DNA of 64,000 nucleotides, taken from Streptococcus sp. Its GTDB lineage: Bacteria; Bacillota; Bacilli; Lactobacillales; Streptococcaceae. The stretch is from contig JAUMZQ010000007.1 in the NCBI GenBank assembly GCA_030528055.1, positions 1-64,000 of the forward strand, read 5' to 3'. The notes under the pieces are model-generated. The model searched no databases, was not told the DNA's origin, and worked only from the letters and a program-made list of their open reading frames with translations. The position numbers and the translations under genes are program-made. Of the stretch, positions 1 to 10,194 are shown one piece after another (the first letter of the stretch is position 1; the number at the start of each line of letters is the position of its first letter).

Positions 1-720
1 AAGGTTATTAATGGCAAACGTACAGATGAAATTCTTCACACTGAAACGGTAGAGAACAAAGCGCCCGTTACGGAAATCACAACGGTCGGAACCAAGCCGA
101 TTGAGAGCACAGAAGTCGTTACAGAGCATGAATCGATTCCATTCAAGAAAGAAACGGTCTCAGACCCTAATCGCTACACAGACTACTCTGAAGTGACTAC
201 TGTGGGTCAATTAGGTGAACGCACGATTACGAAGACCTATAAAGTCATTAAAGGAAAACGTACAGATGAAGTTCTTCACACTGAAACGGTAGAGAACAAA
301 GCTCCCGTTACGGAAATCACAACGGTCGGAACCAAGTCGATTGAGAGTACGGAAGTTGTTACAGAGCATGAATCGATTCCATTCAAGAAAGAAACAGTAT
401 CGGATCCAGAACGCTACACAGACTATTCCGAAGTGACTACTGCAGGTCAATTAGGTGAACGCACGATTACGAAAACCTACAAGGTCATTAAAGGCAAACG
501 TACAGATGAAGTTCTTCACACTGAAACGGTAGAGAGTAAGGCCCCAGTTACAGAAATCACGACAGTAGGAACCAAACCGATTGAGAGTACAGAAGTAGTC
601 ACGGAGCATGAAACCATACCGTTTACTATTGAAAAAACAATTGATAACAACGCATGGCTAGGCGAAGAAACAGTAACACAGGTAGGTGTTGATGGTGATA
701 AACAAGTTACAAAAGTTTAT
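1..720 (+). repeat. 240-bp tandem repeats encoding G5 domains
   Basis: Three 240-bp units begin at 1, 241 and 481. They are nearly identical at DNA level (for example aaRgtcattaaWggcaaacg at each start). Each encodes an 80-residue G5 unit ending in TEITTVGTK...IPF. The unit beginning near 601 diverges (IEKTIDNNAWLGEETVTQ), marking the end of the homogenised array. The array continues upstream of the window. Confidence 0.9.
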
Positions 721-3700
721 AAAACAGTAAAAGGTATTCGGACTAACGATGCTCCTTCGGTTACGGAAGAAATTACTAAACCAGCTATAAGTCAAAAAGT
801 AAGTGTGGGAAATAAGCAACTAGATAAAGAAATTCTAAAAGAACAACTTGTTTTGGCTGCTAGCAAAGAAGAAAATAACTATACAAGCTCTAGCTGGAGT
901 GAGTTTAAAAAAGCCTTACAAGCTGCTCAATCTATTAATAACAAACAAGAAGCAACGCATAATCAACAATCTCAAGAACAAATTAATGAAGCAATAGAAA
1001 CTCTAAAGACTGCTATTTCGAATCTTGTAACAAAACAAGAAATTCCGACTTTATCTGTTGTTAATGTTGAGAAAAAAGAAAATCAAAAAGAAGCTATTGT
1101 AACCTATTCTGTTGCAAATGCACAAAATAATGTTTCAAATTTAGTAGTAAATTTAAAACAGGGTGACAATATAGTAGCTACTAAGACTGTTGATTTAACA
1201 AAAGAAAAGAATTTATCTTCTGTAGCAGTTCAATTTGATCATTTGAATTATTACACAGATTATTCAATACAAGCAATGTTGGATTATGTAGCAAATGATG
1301 TTGCAGGAAAAGCAGATGCTAACTCAGATGTATTTAATTTATTTTATAAAAAAATTGAACTGAAAGATATTGATCAAGTTGAATTATATGGAAAAGATGG
1401 AAGCAATTATCGGAGATATATCGGCTTCAACTCTATCCCTTCAAACTTGAATGATTGTTTTATTAAAGTAAAATCTGATCGTTTTAAAGAAGCTTTGCTC
1501 CCAATTTCTCAATTAGAAGAAACAGAGCAAGGATATAAAGCAACGGTTACTGTCGATGAATTGGTGCAAGACAATGCTGGTCAATATCACGATAATATGA
1601 GTGTTATTATTCCAAAAACAATGAGTAGCACAACAGCGGGTGTTTACACCAGCTTTAAAGAATTGGTACAAGCTATTTCTGCTAATCCTAGTGGAACCTT
1701 TACTCTAGGATCAGATATGACTGCTGATGAATTATTATCTGATAAGGACTCAACTAGTTATATTAAAACAATCTTTACAGGTAGCTTAAATGGTGAAAAT
1801 GCTGGCAAAAAGTATACTATTCATCATTTAACAAAACCACTATTTAATGAATTAAACGGAGCAACTGTAACCAATCTCTCCCTAAAAGAAGTTGCTATAG
1901 CAGACAGAAGCACTCAAGTAGGAGCACTAGCTAATGTAGCTAAGAACACAACGATCTCTGCCGTCTCTGTTCAAGGAGATATTCAAGGCTCTTCAACCAT
2001 TGGAGGACTTGTCGGAAGTGCAACAAACAGTACATTAACAAATACTTCCTTTGATGGAGCTATCACTTCTAAACAAAATGGACAAAGTGCTTTTAGTATT
2101 GGAGGTTTGGTAGGAGAGTTAGCTGGGAATAAATCGTCAATTAGTAAAAGTGGTGTTCGTGCTGCTATTTCTACTGAATCTAGAAATACGAATCAGCGTA
2201 TTGGTGGTATAACGGGTTATCTTAATACCGGTGCTAAGATTGAAGACAGTACAGTAACAGGCAGTATATCAGCCAAAGAATCATTCAGTCGTATAGGTGG
2301 CGTTATTGGGTCTAACTATGTTAACGGTGGAGTAAAGAATGTTGTGAGTTCAGTTGATGTTCCAAATGGTTACTCTATTACAGGAGATCAATATTCTACT
2401 AACCTTATTGCTAATAGTGCAGTTATTGAAGGAACACAATCTAAATTAGATCGTTATGCTAAGACAATTACGAAAGCCGAAGCTGAAGAACGAATTCAAA
2501 AAATGAATAGTTCAAACGCTTTGACGGATGCAACCTCAACTGACAAATCAAATGGAAATCTATTCTCGGTTAACTATACTAATTTGCCTAATGCGCAGAA
2601 AGAAAGAGAAATCGCCTATGAGAATATAGAAAAACTTCTCCCATTTTATAACAAAGAATTGATTGTTCATTATGGAAATAAAGTTGATTCTGATAATAAA
2701 CTTTATAAGACCAAACTCTTAGATGTTGTACCAATGTTTAATGATACAATCATTACGGATATTGCTTCAAATAAGACGAAAATCAATCGCTTGCTGTTCC
2801 ACTTTGCTGACGGTACAGTAGCTTACCAAGATATTTCTTACACAGGAGATTTCAAAAACTCTCAAGTTGTCGAATATCGTTTTGTAAACAGTGATTTGAT
2901 TTATACACCTGAAGAGTTCGTGTCAAATTACAATTCTGTTATTAATCGTGTAAAAACGGAATTGTCTAATGTTCATTGGAATTCACAAGAAATGCGCACA
3001 GTTCTTGGTCTAAATGATTCAGAAAATCCTGCTTCCTTGGACTTACTATTTTTAGAAGATAGTTTTTCAAAAGTAAAAAATAGTCTTGATGAACGACTTA
3101 TCAAACTACTTTCAATGGATAAATCTATCAATACAACAGGAACAAGTGTAGAGAACTATTTGACGCAGAAAATTCTTGACAATAAAGTAGAGCTTCTTTT
3201 AGGATTATCCTACATGAACAGATGGTATAATATCAATTATGGTTCAATAAATACTTTAGACTTATCTACTTTTAAATCAGACTTTTCTGGAGATACTTCT
3301 GTTTCTAATTTAGATACATTGATTGCTTTAGGAAAATCTGCTTACACCAATCTTGTTTCTAAAAATAATGTTCTCACTTATGCCAACTCATTGGCAAAAT
3401 CCAAAGGAAAAGATTCCATCTTTGATTACGTTGAATATTACCGTCAACTATTTTTACCAAACAAAACAAATAATGAATGGTTCAAAGAAAATACCAAAGC
3501 CTATATTGTTGAGAGCAAATCAAATATTGCAGAAGTTAGAAATAAACAAGAAGAAAATGCAAACCTAAAGAATCAGTATGCACTAGGTGTCTATGAAAAA
3601 ATTAGTAATCCGAATTGGAGTCATAAAAACATGCTCTTGCCTCTACTAACTATGGAGCATAAAGGAGTCTATATTTTATCTAATATGACGACTTTATCAT

Positions 3701-5157
3701 TTGGTAGTTACGAAAGATATAGAAAAACTGGGACAGATACAGTTCGTACAGGTACTGACTTGGAAAATTATGTAGAAGAGCAGGCTAGAAAAGTTAGCGA
3801 CTCACAACGCGATCATTTTGATTTTTGGTATAAAATATTACCAGAAGATCACCGTAACAAGTTATTCCGTTCAGTTCCCGTTTATGATGGCTTTGGTTTA
3901 GTAGATGAAACTGGGAAAGCTTACTGGGCTGACCTAACAGATAAAAAGTCATCTTCTGTATCAGAATTTTTCGGTCCTATCGGAAAATGGTATGCGAATA
4001 ATGGTAATGGTGCTTACGCAAATGGAAATTTAGTTCACTTTGTTATAACAGCGTTATTATCAGATTATGCTCTATCAACCTTTACTCACGAAATGGTACA
4101 TAATTTGGATTCTTCCACTTATTTTGAAGGATATGGACGACGAGAAGGACAAGGAGGAGAATTCTATGCACGAGGTTTCTTACAAGCTCCTTACAATCTA
4201 ACTTCACCATCTCTAACCATTAATTCCATTTATAGTGGAGAAGATAGCAATCGATTGCATACTAATAAACCAGCAGAACGCTTTAACAATCAACAAGATT
4301 TAAAAGAATATGTTCATGGTATGCTTGATGTTATTTACACAATGGAATATTTAGAAGCCCAATCCGTTTTGAAACAGTCTGATGCTAATAAGAAAAAATG
4401 GTGGAAGACCATTGAAAATTATTATGTTCAAGACTCGCAGACTGGTAAAGATACTCATGCAGGAAACTCTTTCCGTGAGTTATCGGATGAACAAGTTGCA
4501 AAACTAAAAGACTTTAACAGTCTTATTGATAACAATATTGTCAATAAACGAGAATACGGCTACGGAAATAAACAAGATGATGGTAGCTTCAAAATGGATC
4601 GAAACGGTTATTATTTAATAAGTCAAATGTCATCTGTTTATGCAGCTTTGGATAATCCAAATGGAGGTCCGGGTGATTTCATGTTCCGTCGTATGGCTTA
4701 TGAGCTATTAGCGGATAAAGGTTATGACGAAGGATTTCTTCCTTACGCTTCCAATAAGCTAAAAGATCTTGCATTAGCAAATGGAAAAACGATCACTTCT
4801 GGAAATAGCCAAGTTGGTTTGGTGACAGATGATTTAGTACTTAAAACTGTTTATTCCGGAAAATATGCTAGTTGGTCTGATTTCAAAAAAGCAATGTACC
4901 AAGAAAGAATTGCAAAATTAGCTAATTTGAAACCAATTACCATTGTTTATGAATTAGGTAATCTAAATACAGAAAAGAGAGTAACCATTAGTGATGTGGC
5001 ACAATTACAGAGCTTAATGGACGCAGCAGTAGCGCTAGATGTAAAAAATGGTGCACAAGATAATGTCAGAACAAGCTGGGTGAACGTATTGCGTAAAAAA
5101 GTATATGGTGCTTATTTACAAGAAACAAATGATTTCAAACAATCTATTTTCAACTAG
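1..5157 (+). CDS. M26-family zinc metalloprotease (IgA1 protease/Zmp-like), 5'-partial
   Basis: The frame is open from base 1, so the start, signal peptide and N-terminal anchor lie upstream; 1718 residues are visible. Residues 1 to about 265 are G5-type repeats of 80 aa. A FIVAR-like helical stretch follows (about 280-345). GLUG-like motifs with repeated IGG(L/I) lie at about 660-780. The zinc site HEMVH is at residues 1363-1367, and a downstream REGQGGE supplies the third-ligand Glu (E1387), the spacing seen in streptococcal M26 proteases. There is no C-terminal LPXTG; in this family the sorting signal is usually N-terminal, so the end at QSIFN looks complete rather than truncated. By family it is a wall-attached protease cleaving host proteins; whether the target is IgA cannot be read here. 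A strong terminator follows. Confidence 0.9.
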   Translation, partial: KVINGKRTDEILHTETVENKAPVTEITTVGTKPIESTEVVTEHESIPFKKETVSDPNRYTDYSEVTTVGQLGERTITKTYKVIKGKRTDEVLHTETVENKAPVTEITTVGTKSIESTEVVTEHESIPFKKETVSDPERYTDYSEVTTAGQLGERTITKTYKVIKGKRTDEVLHTETVESKAPVTEITTVGTKPIESTEVVTEHETIPFTIEKTIDNNAWLGEETVTQVGVDGDKQVTKVYKTVKGIRTNDAPSVTEEITKPAISQKVSVGNKQLDKEILKEQLVLAASKEENNYTSSSWSEFKKALQAAQSINNKQEATHNQQSQEQINEAIETLKTAISNLVTKQEIPTLSVVNVEKKENQKEAIVTYSVANAQNNVSNLVVNLKQGDNIVATKTVDLTKEKNLSSVAVQFDHLNYYTDYSIQAMLDYVANDVAGKADANSDVFNLFYKKIELKDIDQVELYGKDGSNYRRYIGFNSIPSNLNDCFIKVKSDRFKEALLPISQLEETEQGYKATVTVDELVQDNAGQYHDNMSVIIPKTMSSTTAGVYTSFKELVQAISANPSGTFTLGSDMTADELLSDKDSTSYIKTIFTGSLNGENAGKKYTIHHLTKPLFNELNGATVTNLSLKEVAIADRSTQVGALANVAKNTTISAVSVQGDIQGSSTIGGLVGSATNSTLTNTSFDGAITSKQNGQSAFSIGGLVGELAGNKSSISKSGVRAAISTESRNTNQRIGGITGYLNTGAKIEDSTVTGSISAKESFSRIGGVIGSNYVNGGVKNVVSSVDVPNGYSITGDQYSTNLIANSAVIEGTQSKLDRYAKTITKAEAEERIQKMNSSNALTDATSTDKSNGNLFSVNYTNLPNAQKEREIAYENIEKLLPFYNKELIVHYGNKVDSDNKLYKTKLLDVVPMFNDTIITDIASNKTKINRLLFHFADGTVAYQDISYTGDFKNSQVVEYRFVNSDLIYTPEEFVSNYNSVINRVKTELSNVHWNSQEMRTVLGLNDSENPASLDLLFLEDSFSKVKNSLDERLIKLLSMDKSINTTGTSVENYLTQKILDNKVELLLGLSYMNRWYNINYGSINTLDLSTFKSDFSGDTSVSNLDTLIALGKSAYTNLVSKNNVLTYANSLAKSKGKDSIFDYVEYYRQLFLPNKTNNEWFKENTKAYIVESKSNIAEVRNKQEENANLKNQYALGVYEKISNPNWSHKNMLLPLLTMEHKGVYILSNMTTLSFGSYERYRKTGTDTVRTGTDLENYVEEQARKVSDSQRDHFDFWYKILPEDHRNKLFRSVPVYDGFGLVDETGKAYWADLTDKKSSSVSEFFGPIGKWYANNGNGAYANGNLVHFVITALLSDYALSTFTHEMVHNLDSSTYFEGYGRREGQGGEFYARGFLQAPYNLTSPSLTINSIYSGEDSNRLHTNKPAERFNNQQDLKEYVHGMLDVIYTMEYLEAQSVLKQSDANKKKWWKTIENYYVQDSQTGKDTHAGNSFRELSDEQVAKLKDFNSLIDNNIVNKREYGYGNKQDDGSFKMDRNGYYLISQMSSVYAALDNPNGGPGDFMFRRMAYELLADKGYDEGFLPYASNKLKDLALANGKTITSGNSQVGLVTDDLVLKTVYSGKYASWSDFKKAMYQERIAKLANLKPITIVYELGNLNTEKRVTISDVAQLQSLMDAAVALDVKNGAQDNVRTSWVNVLRKKVYGAYLQETNDFKQSIFN

Positions 5158-5223
5158 CTAATATAGTTTGATCTGTTTATTCTCTTTAACTCTTTTGTAA
5201 CAGTTATGGAAGAGAAATTTGAT

Positions 5224-5264
5224 AAAATAAGATAGAGTTTAATAAAGGCTCTATCTTATTTTTT
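5224..5264 (+). terminator. Rho-independent terminator after the metalloprotease
   Basis: Inverted repeat AAAATAAGATAGAG (5224-5237) and CTCTATCTTATTTT (5249-5262) with an 11-nt loop, followed by T residues. It sits about 70 bp after the protease stop codon. Confidence 0.85.
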
Positions 5265-5348
5265 ATAGTGAGAATTTTTTTCAATTCTATGTTGGAGTTT
5301 AACGAATCAATTTATTGAGAAATTAGTTTAGAAATACCTTTGGTAAAA

Positions 5349-5424
5349 GTTTCCAATATAACGGAAGTTTTGAAAAGTTTCCAATATAATGGAAGTTTCA
5401 AAAAACTTCTGTTATAATAGAAAC
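5349..5424 (+). promoter_or_regulatory. Triple-repeat operator and promoter of the satD operon
   Basis: A 22-bp element (core GTTTCCAATATAA, then GGAAGTTT) occurs at 5349-5370 and 5377-5398 in direct orientation. A third copy lies inverted at 5403-5424. Each copy also has TTCC/GGAA-like half-site symmetry. The third copy contains the -10 box TATAAT (5413-5418), so a bound protein would block the promoter. The RBS aaggagg follows directly. The adjacent gene product has a C-terminal HTH and is the obvious candidate ligand; that link is inference. Confidence 0.75.
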
Positions 5425-5438
5425 AAGGAGGAAAACAA

Positions 5439-6113
5439 ATGCTCTATATTGCTCTTATTGGAGATATTATTCATTCCAAAAAAATTGAAGACCGAACGAA
5501 AGCACAGCAAAGTTTATTGGACTTGTTGGAAAAACTGAATCAAACATATAAGTTTTGTCTGGTATCACCTTTTACCATAACAACTGGAGATGAATTTCAA
5601 GCCTTGTTCACTCCGAATAAGTATATATTTGAAATTATTGAACAATTCACTGTTCATTTTTCCTATCCTATCCGATTTGGAATTGGACTCGGTGAAATAG
5701 TAACAAAAATCAATCGCAAGCAAAGTATCGGATCAGATGGTCCAGCTTATTGGCGTGCACGTGAAGCTATTGATTTTATCCATGATAAAAATGATTATGG
5801 TGTCAGTAAAATCGCTGTCAGCTTAAAAAATAAGGAAGCTAGCAGAGAAGTAAATACTATTTTATCGGCTTGTTCGTTTATTGAATCAAAATGGACAAAT
5901 AGTCAAAGGGAAATTCTGGTTCATCTCTTGAAATATGGCATTTATGACGAAAACTTTTATCAAAAAGACATCGGTGACGGCTTAGGTCTTGACTCCAGTG
6001 CTATTAGTAGACGAATCAAATCAGCTGGAACTAAAATTTACTTAAGAAATAAGCGATTAGCCATGGATATCATTTTAAAAGAAGCAGAAGAAAAGGAGAA
6101 AAATAATGATTAA
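5439..6113 (+). CDS. satD: SatD family protein
   Basis: 224 residues beginning MLYIALIGDIIHSKKI, the typical SatD-family opening. The N-terminal two thirds form an alpha/beta domain of unknown biochemistry (conserved-looking TTGDEFQALF and RFGIGLGEI). The C-terminal part (about 165-205, DGLGLDSSAISRRIKSAG) reads as a helix-turn-helix, so it may bind DNA. RBS aaggagg (5425-5431) precedes the ATG by 7 nt. The stop overlaps the next gene by 8 bp, so the two are translationally coupled. The repeats immediately upstream suggest autoregulation. The family is named from the S. mutans sat locus; no enzymatic role can be assigned from the sequence. Confidence 0.85.
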   Translation: MLYIALIGDIIHSKKIEDRTKAQQSLLDLLEKLNQTYKFCLVSPFTITTGDEFQALFTPNKYIFEIIEQFTVHFSYPIRFGIGLGEIVTKINRKQSIGSDGPAYWRAREAIDFIHDKNDYGVSKIAVSLKNKEASREVNTILSACSFIESKWTNSQREILVHLLKYGIYDENFYQKDIGDGLGLDSSAISRRIKSAGTKIYLRNKRLAMDIILKEAEEKEKNND

Positions 6114-6837
6114 TTTTATAGGATTTTCGGAGTTTTTCCTTCAAAATCCAATTTGTTTGCTCGTTTTATTGGCGCATGTTTTGGTAGATTTTCAATTCCA
6201 AAGTCAAAAACTAGCCGATTTAAAAGTGAAAAAATTCTCCTTCCTGATTCGGCATTTAATAATTGTAATCCTTCCTTTGATAGTTTTAGCTATCCTTATT
6301 CCTAAAGGTTTGCTATTTTTTAGTTTAGTCGGAGTGAGCCATATTGTCATTGATTTTTTGAAATATGTAGTTCATCCCTTGGTAGTAAAAAGACACTGTG
6401 AGAAAGCAATTTTTCTATTTGATCAATTTCTACATATAGCTTGTATTTTTGCTTTTTATTTTCTTTTTGGTCAGTTCAAATATCCTAATTGGGTAAATGA
6501 AGGATATTTGATTTATCAGATACTATTGTTATTTGCTATTACGGGAAAACCAGTGAATATCCTCTTTAAATTATTCTTCAGCAAATACCAATCTCAAGAC
6601 ATGGGAGAGGAGACTGTTGCAGGAGCAGGAGCTATGATTGGAATTTTGGAAAGACTGATTATGGCTATATCTCTTGTTTTTGGACAATTTACAGCTATTG
6701 GATTAGTTTTTACTGCCAAATCAATTGCACGCTACAATAAGATTTCTGAAAGTCAATCCTTTGCGGAATACTATCTTATTGGTTCCTTATTTAGTATGAT
6801 TTCTGTACTACTAACTTATGGAATTTTTTATTGGTGA
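6106..6837 (+). CDS. DUF3307 domain-containing membrane protein
   Basis: 243 residues, very hydrophobic, with about six to seven predicted membrane segments. The start region LLAHVLVDFQFQSQKLADLK and the HIVIDFLKY segment are typical of DUF3307 proteins. RBS aaggag lies at 6093-6098. It overlaps satD by 8 bp. The pairing of a SatD protein with a DUF3307 membrane protein recurs in Firmicutes, which suggests a joint function, but none is known to me. Charged residues inside otherwise hydrophobic segments (DFQFQSQK, HIVIDF) may be functional. Confidence 0.8.
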   Translation: MINFIGFSEFFLQNPICLLVLLAHVLVDFQFQSQKLADLKVKKFSFLIRHLIIVILPLIVLAILIPKGLLFFSLVGVSHIVIDFLKYVVHPLVVKRHCEKAIFLFDQFLHIACIFAFYFLFGQFKYPNWVNEGYLIYQILLLFAITGKPVNILFKLFFSKYQSQDMGEETVAGAGAMIGILERLIMAISLVFGQFTAIGLVFTAKSIARYNKISESQSFAEYYLIGSLFSMISVLLTYGIFYW

Positions 6838-6908
6838 GCTACTCTATTTTCACTAGTAATCATTGATTATTTATAACACTTTACCTTGTATGTTTAAGAA
6901 CCAAAAAT

Positions 6909-6937
6909 AAAAGACCAGCATTGTTAGCTGGTCTTTT
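6909..6937. terminator. Bidirectional terminator between the DUF3307 gene and glnQ
   Basis: AAAAGACCAGC (6909-6919) and GCTGGTCTTTT (6927-6937) pair perfectly around a 7-nt loop. A and T tracts on both sides let it serve convergent transcripts. Confidence 0.85.
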
Positions 6938-6941
6938 ATAA

Positions 6942-7682
6942 TTATACATTTAAAACTTTATCTAGAAAATCTTTTAATCGTGGGTGTTTTGGATTGTCAA
7001 ATATTTGATCTGGATGACCGTCTTCTAAAAATTCACCATCAGCAGTGAAAATCACGCGATTAGCAACTTGGCGAGCAAATCCCATCTCATGGGTTACAAT
7101 CAACATAGTCATACCTTGTTGAGCAAGATCTTTCATAACATTCAAAACATCTCCAACCATTTCAGGGTCAAGTGCAGAAGTTGGTTCATCAAACAGCATG
7201 ATATCCGGATTCATGGCCAAGCCACGTGCAATAGCCACACGTTGTTTTTGCCCACCAGATAGACTTTCGGGCATAGCTTTTGCTTTGTCCTCTAAACCAA
7301 CTTTTTTAAGCAATTCCATTCCTAGTTTATCTGCTTCTGATTGAGTTAGTAATTTATGTTCAACAGGAGCAAAGGTGATATTTTGTAAAACCGTCATGTG
7401 TGGAAAAAGATTAAAGTGTTGGAAGACCATACCGATATTTTCGCGGATTAAGTCAACATCTGTTTTTTTATCAGTCAAATCAAAACCGTCAACTGTAATC
7501 GTTCCGCTAGTAACTTCTTCAAGAAGATTCAAGCTACGGAGAAAAGTTGATTTTCCTGAACCAGACGGTCCAATGATACAGACAACATCCCCTTCATAGA
7601 ATTTTGTAGTAATTCCTTTTAATACTTCATTTTTTCCGTAGTATTTGTGTAAATCATTGACATCAATTTTTAACTTGACCAT
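6942..7682 (-). CDS. glnQ: Amino-acid ABC transporter ATP-binding protein
   Basis: 246 residues. Walker [10 protein letters not shown]-loop region, signature LSGGQKQR, Walker [14 protein letters not shown] and H-loop IVTHEM are all intact. It belongs to the polar amino-acid uptake class. Its start overlaps the stop of the upstream permease gene by one base (TAATG), so the pair is one operon and forms the transporter with the fused receptor-permease. Probable substrate is glutamine or glutamate; the substrate is inferred from the partner. Confidence 0.9.
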   Translation of the reverse strand: MVKLKIDVNDLHKYYGKNEVLKGITTKFYEGDVVCIIGPSGSGKSTFLRSLNLLEEVTSGTITVDGFDLTDKKTDVDLIRENIGMVFQHFNLFPHMTVLQNITFAPVEHKLLTQSEADKLGMELLKKVGLEDKAKAMPESLSGGQKQRVAIARGLAMNPDIMLFDEPTSALDPEMVGDVLNVMKDLAQQGMTMLIVTHEMGFARQVANRVIFTADGEFLEDGHPDQIFDNPKHPRLKDFLDKVLNV

Positions 7683-9859
7683 TATTTAATCCTCTTTTCT
7701 AAGCGTTTTGCCAATCTTGTTAATAGGGTAATAATAACTAGGTAGAGAACTGCTAAAATGGCATACATTTTGAAACTTTGATAATTTCGAGCAATGATTA
7801 TTTTACCAGTTTGGAAAAGCTCCACAAGTCCGATGGCTGATACAATGGTTGTATCTTTCAGTGCAATAACAAATTGGTTAACAAAGTTAGGTAGCATGAT
7901 TTTAGTTGCTTGAGGCAGAATAATTTTTCTCATTGTTTTAGAATAAGAAATACCTAAACTTCGACTAGCCTCCATCTGTCCTATAGGAACTGCTTGAATT
8001 CCTCCACGAACAATTTCTGCAATGTAGGCACCAGCATTAAGAGACAGTGCAATCGTTCCAGCGACAAAATCGTTGATTGGACTTTGATGACCTGTCATTG
8101 ACTCAATGAGATTTGGAATACCCCAAAAGATAAAGGCAGCCAGAATCATTAGTGGAACACCACGGATAATGTCTACAAAAATTTCGGAAATAATACGAAG
8201 TGATTTATAAGGACTGACACTAAACATCCCAAAAATAATTCCAATTACCATAGCAATAGCAAATGATAATAGGGCAAGGGCAAGCGTGATTCCTAGACCA
8301 CTTAATAGTTGTTTGTAGTTATTTTGGAGCAATCCCCAAATGGTTGTTTCATCTACAGTATCAGTAGCAGAAGAAGTATCTTCTGAACTAGCAAGGTACT
8401 TATCAAGAATCTTTTGGTATTTCCCATTGGCTTTTAAGTTTGCTAATCCATTATTAAACATCTCAACCAATTCAGGATTATTTCCTTTTTTAACTGCGAA
8501 AGCAAGATCACCACTTGGTGTTCCTTTGATAGGAGTTTTAAAGTTTTTTCCTTGCTTGATAGCATATTTGATAACGGGCTCATCATCCATAATAGCTGCA
8601 ACAGATCCAGAGTTTAGGCTATCATACATAGATGATCCATCTGAAAAAGTTTTTATTTTATAGCCATATTTGTCTTTATTTTCTGTTAAGAAAGTTTGAG
8701 AAGAAGTTCCGTTTTTGACACCGACAGTCTTTCCTTTTAAATCTTCATAAGATGAAATATCGCTTGATTTCAAAACAGCAAGAATGGAATTAGCTGTGTA
8801 ATAAGGATCTGAAAAATCAAATGTTTCCTTACGAGCATCTGTAACAGACATTCCGGCAATGATTCCGTCAGCTTGACCAGCTTGAACGGCATTGATAGCA
8901 CCATCAAACCCTGGATTAGTAATCTCAATAGTGAATCCTTGATCTTCAGCAATTGCCTTAATCAAGTCCATATCAATTCCGGTGTATTTGTTGCTATCAT
9001 TTTGGAACACAAAAGGAGCAAAGGATGAGTCACTAGCAATAGTATACTTTGATTTTACTGGAGTAGCTTTTTGACCAGATTTAGTTGTAGAAGAATCAGA
9101 TTCTGTATCTGACTGAGATGAACCAGTCCATTTTTCAATGATTTGGTTAAGTGAGCCATCTTTTTTCATTTCAGCTAAGGCTTCATTAAATTCTGTGACA
9201 AGATGCTCATATTTGCTACCTTTTTTGACACCGAAAGCAAAACTACCAACAGACTCACCATCCATAGAAATTTTTAAATCTTGTCCTTGATTGATAGCAT
9301 ATTCAATGACAGGTTGGTCATCCATAACAGCATCAACAGATCCTGTTGACAAGCTATTATACATCAAATCTCCAGTATCAAAAGTTTTGACTTTATAACC
9401 ATATTTATCTTTATTTTTGTCAAGGAATTTTTGTGAAGTAGTTCCGTTTTTGACACCAACAGTCTTTCCTTTTAATTGTTCATATTTACTGATTGTTTTA
9501 GATTTGGACGTTGCAATAACCACCTTAGTATCATAGTAAGTATCTGACATTTTAAAGACTTTTTCACGTTCACTTGTCTTAGTCATACCTGCCATGATAG
9601 CATCTGCTTGACCTGCCTGAACAGCATTTACAGCTGCATCAAAACCAGGGTAAGTCATATCAACGTCCCAACCCTTCAGTTGAGCTACTTTATTAATAAT
9701 ATCAACATCAATCCCTTTATACACTTGATCTGAGTCTTTGAATTCAAATGGTGCGTAGGATGAATCGGATACGATTTTTACCGTATCTGAAAATACTGTG
9801 TTGCTAAAAGCAAAAATTGGGAATAATGTTAATAAAATTGCTAGGAATTTTTTCTTCAA
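7682..9859 (-). CDS. glnP: Glutamine-type ABC transporter, two substrate-binding domains fused to permease
   Basis: 725 residues. A signal peptide (about 1-24) is followed by two homologous periplasmic-binding-type domains (about 27-250 and 275-490), each with SYAPF/SFAPF, a GxDxD motif and [10 protein letters not shown]. The membrane permease domain (about 515-725) includes an EAA-type loop ([22 protein letters not shown]). This is the GlnP architecture described in Lactococcus and streptococci, where tandem receptor domains deliver glutamine, glutamate or asparagine to one translocator. A candidate promoter TTGCAC-17-TATAAT lies about 140 bp upstream, leaving a long leader. Confidence 0.9.
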   Translation of the reverse strand: MKKKFLAILLTLFPIFAFSNTVFSDTVKIVSDSSYAPFEFKDSDQVYKGIDVDIINKVAQLKGWDVDMTYPGFDAAVNAVQAGQADAIMAGMTKTSEREKVFKMSDTYYDTKVVIATSKSKTISKYEQLKGKTVGVKNGTTSQKFLDKNKDKYGYKVKTFDTGDLMYNSLSTGSVDAVMDDQPVIEYAINQGQDLKISMDGESVGSFAFGVKKGSKYEHLVTEFNEALAEMKKDGSLNQIIEKWTGSSQSDTESDSSTTKSGQKATPVKSKYTIASDSSFAPFVFQNDSNKYTGIDMDLIKAIAEDQGFTIEITNPGFDGAINAVQAGQADGIIAGMSVTDARKETFDFSDPYYTANSILAVLKSSDISSYEDLKGKTVGVKNGTSSQTFLTENKDKYGYKIKTFSDGSSMYDSLNSGSVAAIMDDEPVIKYAIKQGKNFKTPIKGTPSGDLAFAVKKGNNPELVEMFNNGLANLKANGKYQKILDKYLASSEDTSSATDTVDETTIWGLLQNNYKQLLSGLGITLALALLSFAIAMVIGIIFGMFSVSPYKSLRIISEIFVDIIRGVPLMILAAFIFWGIPNLIESMTGHQSPINDFVAGTIALSLNAGAYIAEIVRGGIQAVPIGQMEASRSLGISYSKTMRKIILPQATKIMLPNFVNQFVIALKDTTIVSAIGLVELFQTGKIIIARNYQSFKMYAILAVLYLVIITLLTRLAKRLEKRIK

Positions 9860-9950
9860 TTTTTTTCTCCTTTTATTCAGTAAAATATGAGGATTTAAAT
9901 TATTAAAAATATCATTATTTAATGAAAATATGAACGGTATAAAAACCTTT

Positions 9951-9974
9951 ATCTTTGAAAGTTATTTCAAAGAT
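9951..9974 (-). other. Perfect hairpin in the glnP leader
   Basis: ATCTTTGAAA (9951-9960) and TTTCAAAGAT (9965-9974) are perfectly complementary around a 4-nt loop. It falls inside the predicted untranslated leader of glnPQ. On the minus strand AAAGGTTTTTAT follows, a weak attenuator-like tail. Confidence 0.5.
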
Positions 9975-9997
9975 GATATAAATCCAAATATTGTATG

Positions 9998-10026
9998 ATT
10001 ATATCAGAAAGGTGTGAATTGTGCAA
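9998..10026 (-). promoter_or_regulatory. Promoter of glnPQ
   Basis: On the minus strand, -35 TTGCAC (10021-10026) and -10 TATAAT (9998-10003) with a 17-bp spacer, a near-consensus sigma-A promoter. Confidence 0.75.
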
Positions 10027-10194
10027 CTATTTTGACATTTCTATGTCAGATTTTATAACATGAATTCGTTAAGGTAATATGTGCATCACGGCTTAGTCTT
10101 AAATTTCAAAAATTGATGGAAACTTTAAGAATATAAATTGAATCGTTTACAATCTTAGAAGATTATATTTTTTATAAGTAAGGTATAAGATTTT

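Noticed and set aside
1..5157. Missing C-terminal LPXTG taken as truncation of the metalloprotease
   Set aside because: M26 family members carry the sorting signal near the N-terminus, which lies outside this window.
10100..10125. CodY-box-like AAATTTCAAAAATT upstream of glnP
   Set aside because: About four mismatches to the CodY consensus, common by chance in AT-rich DNA.
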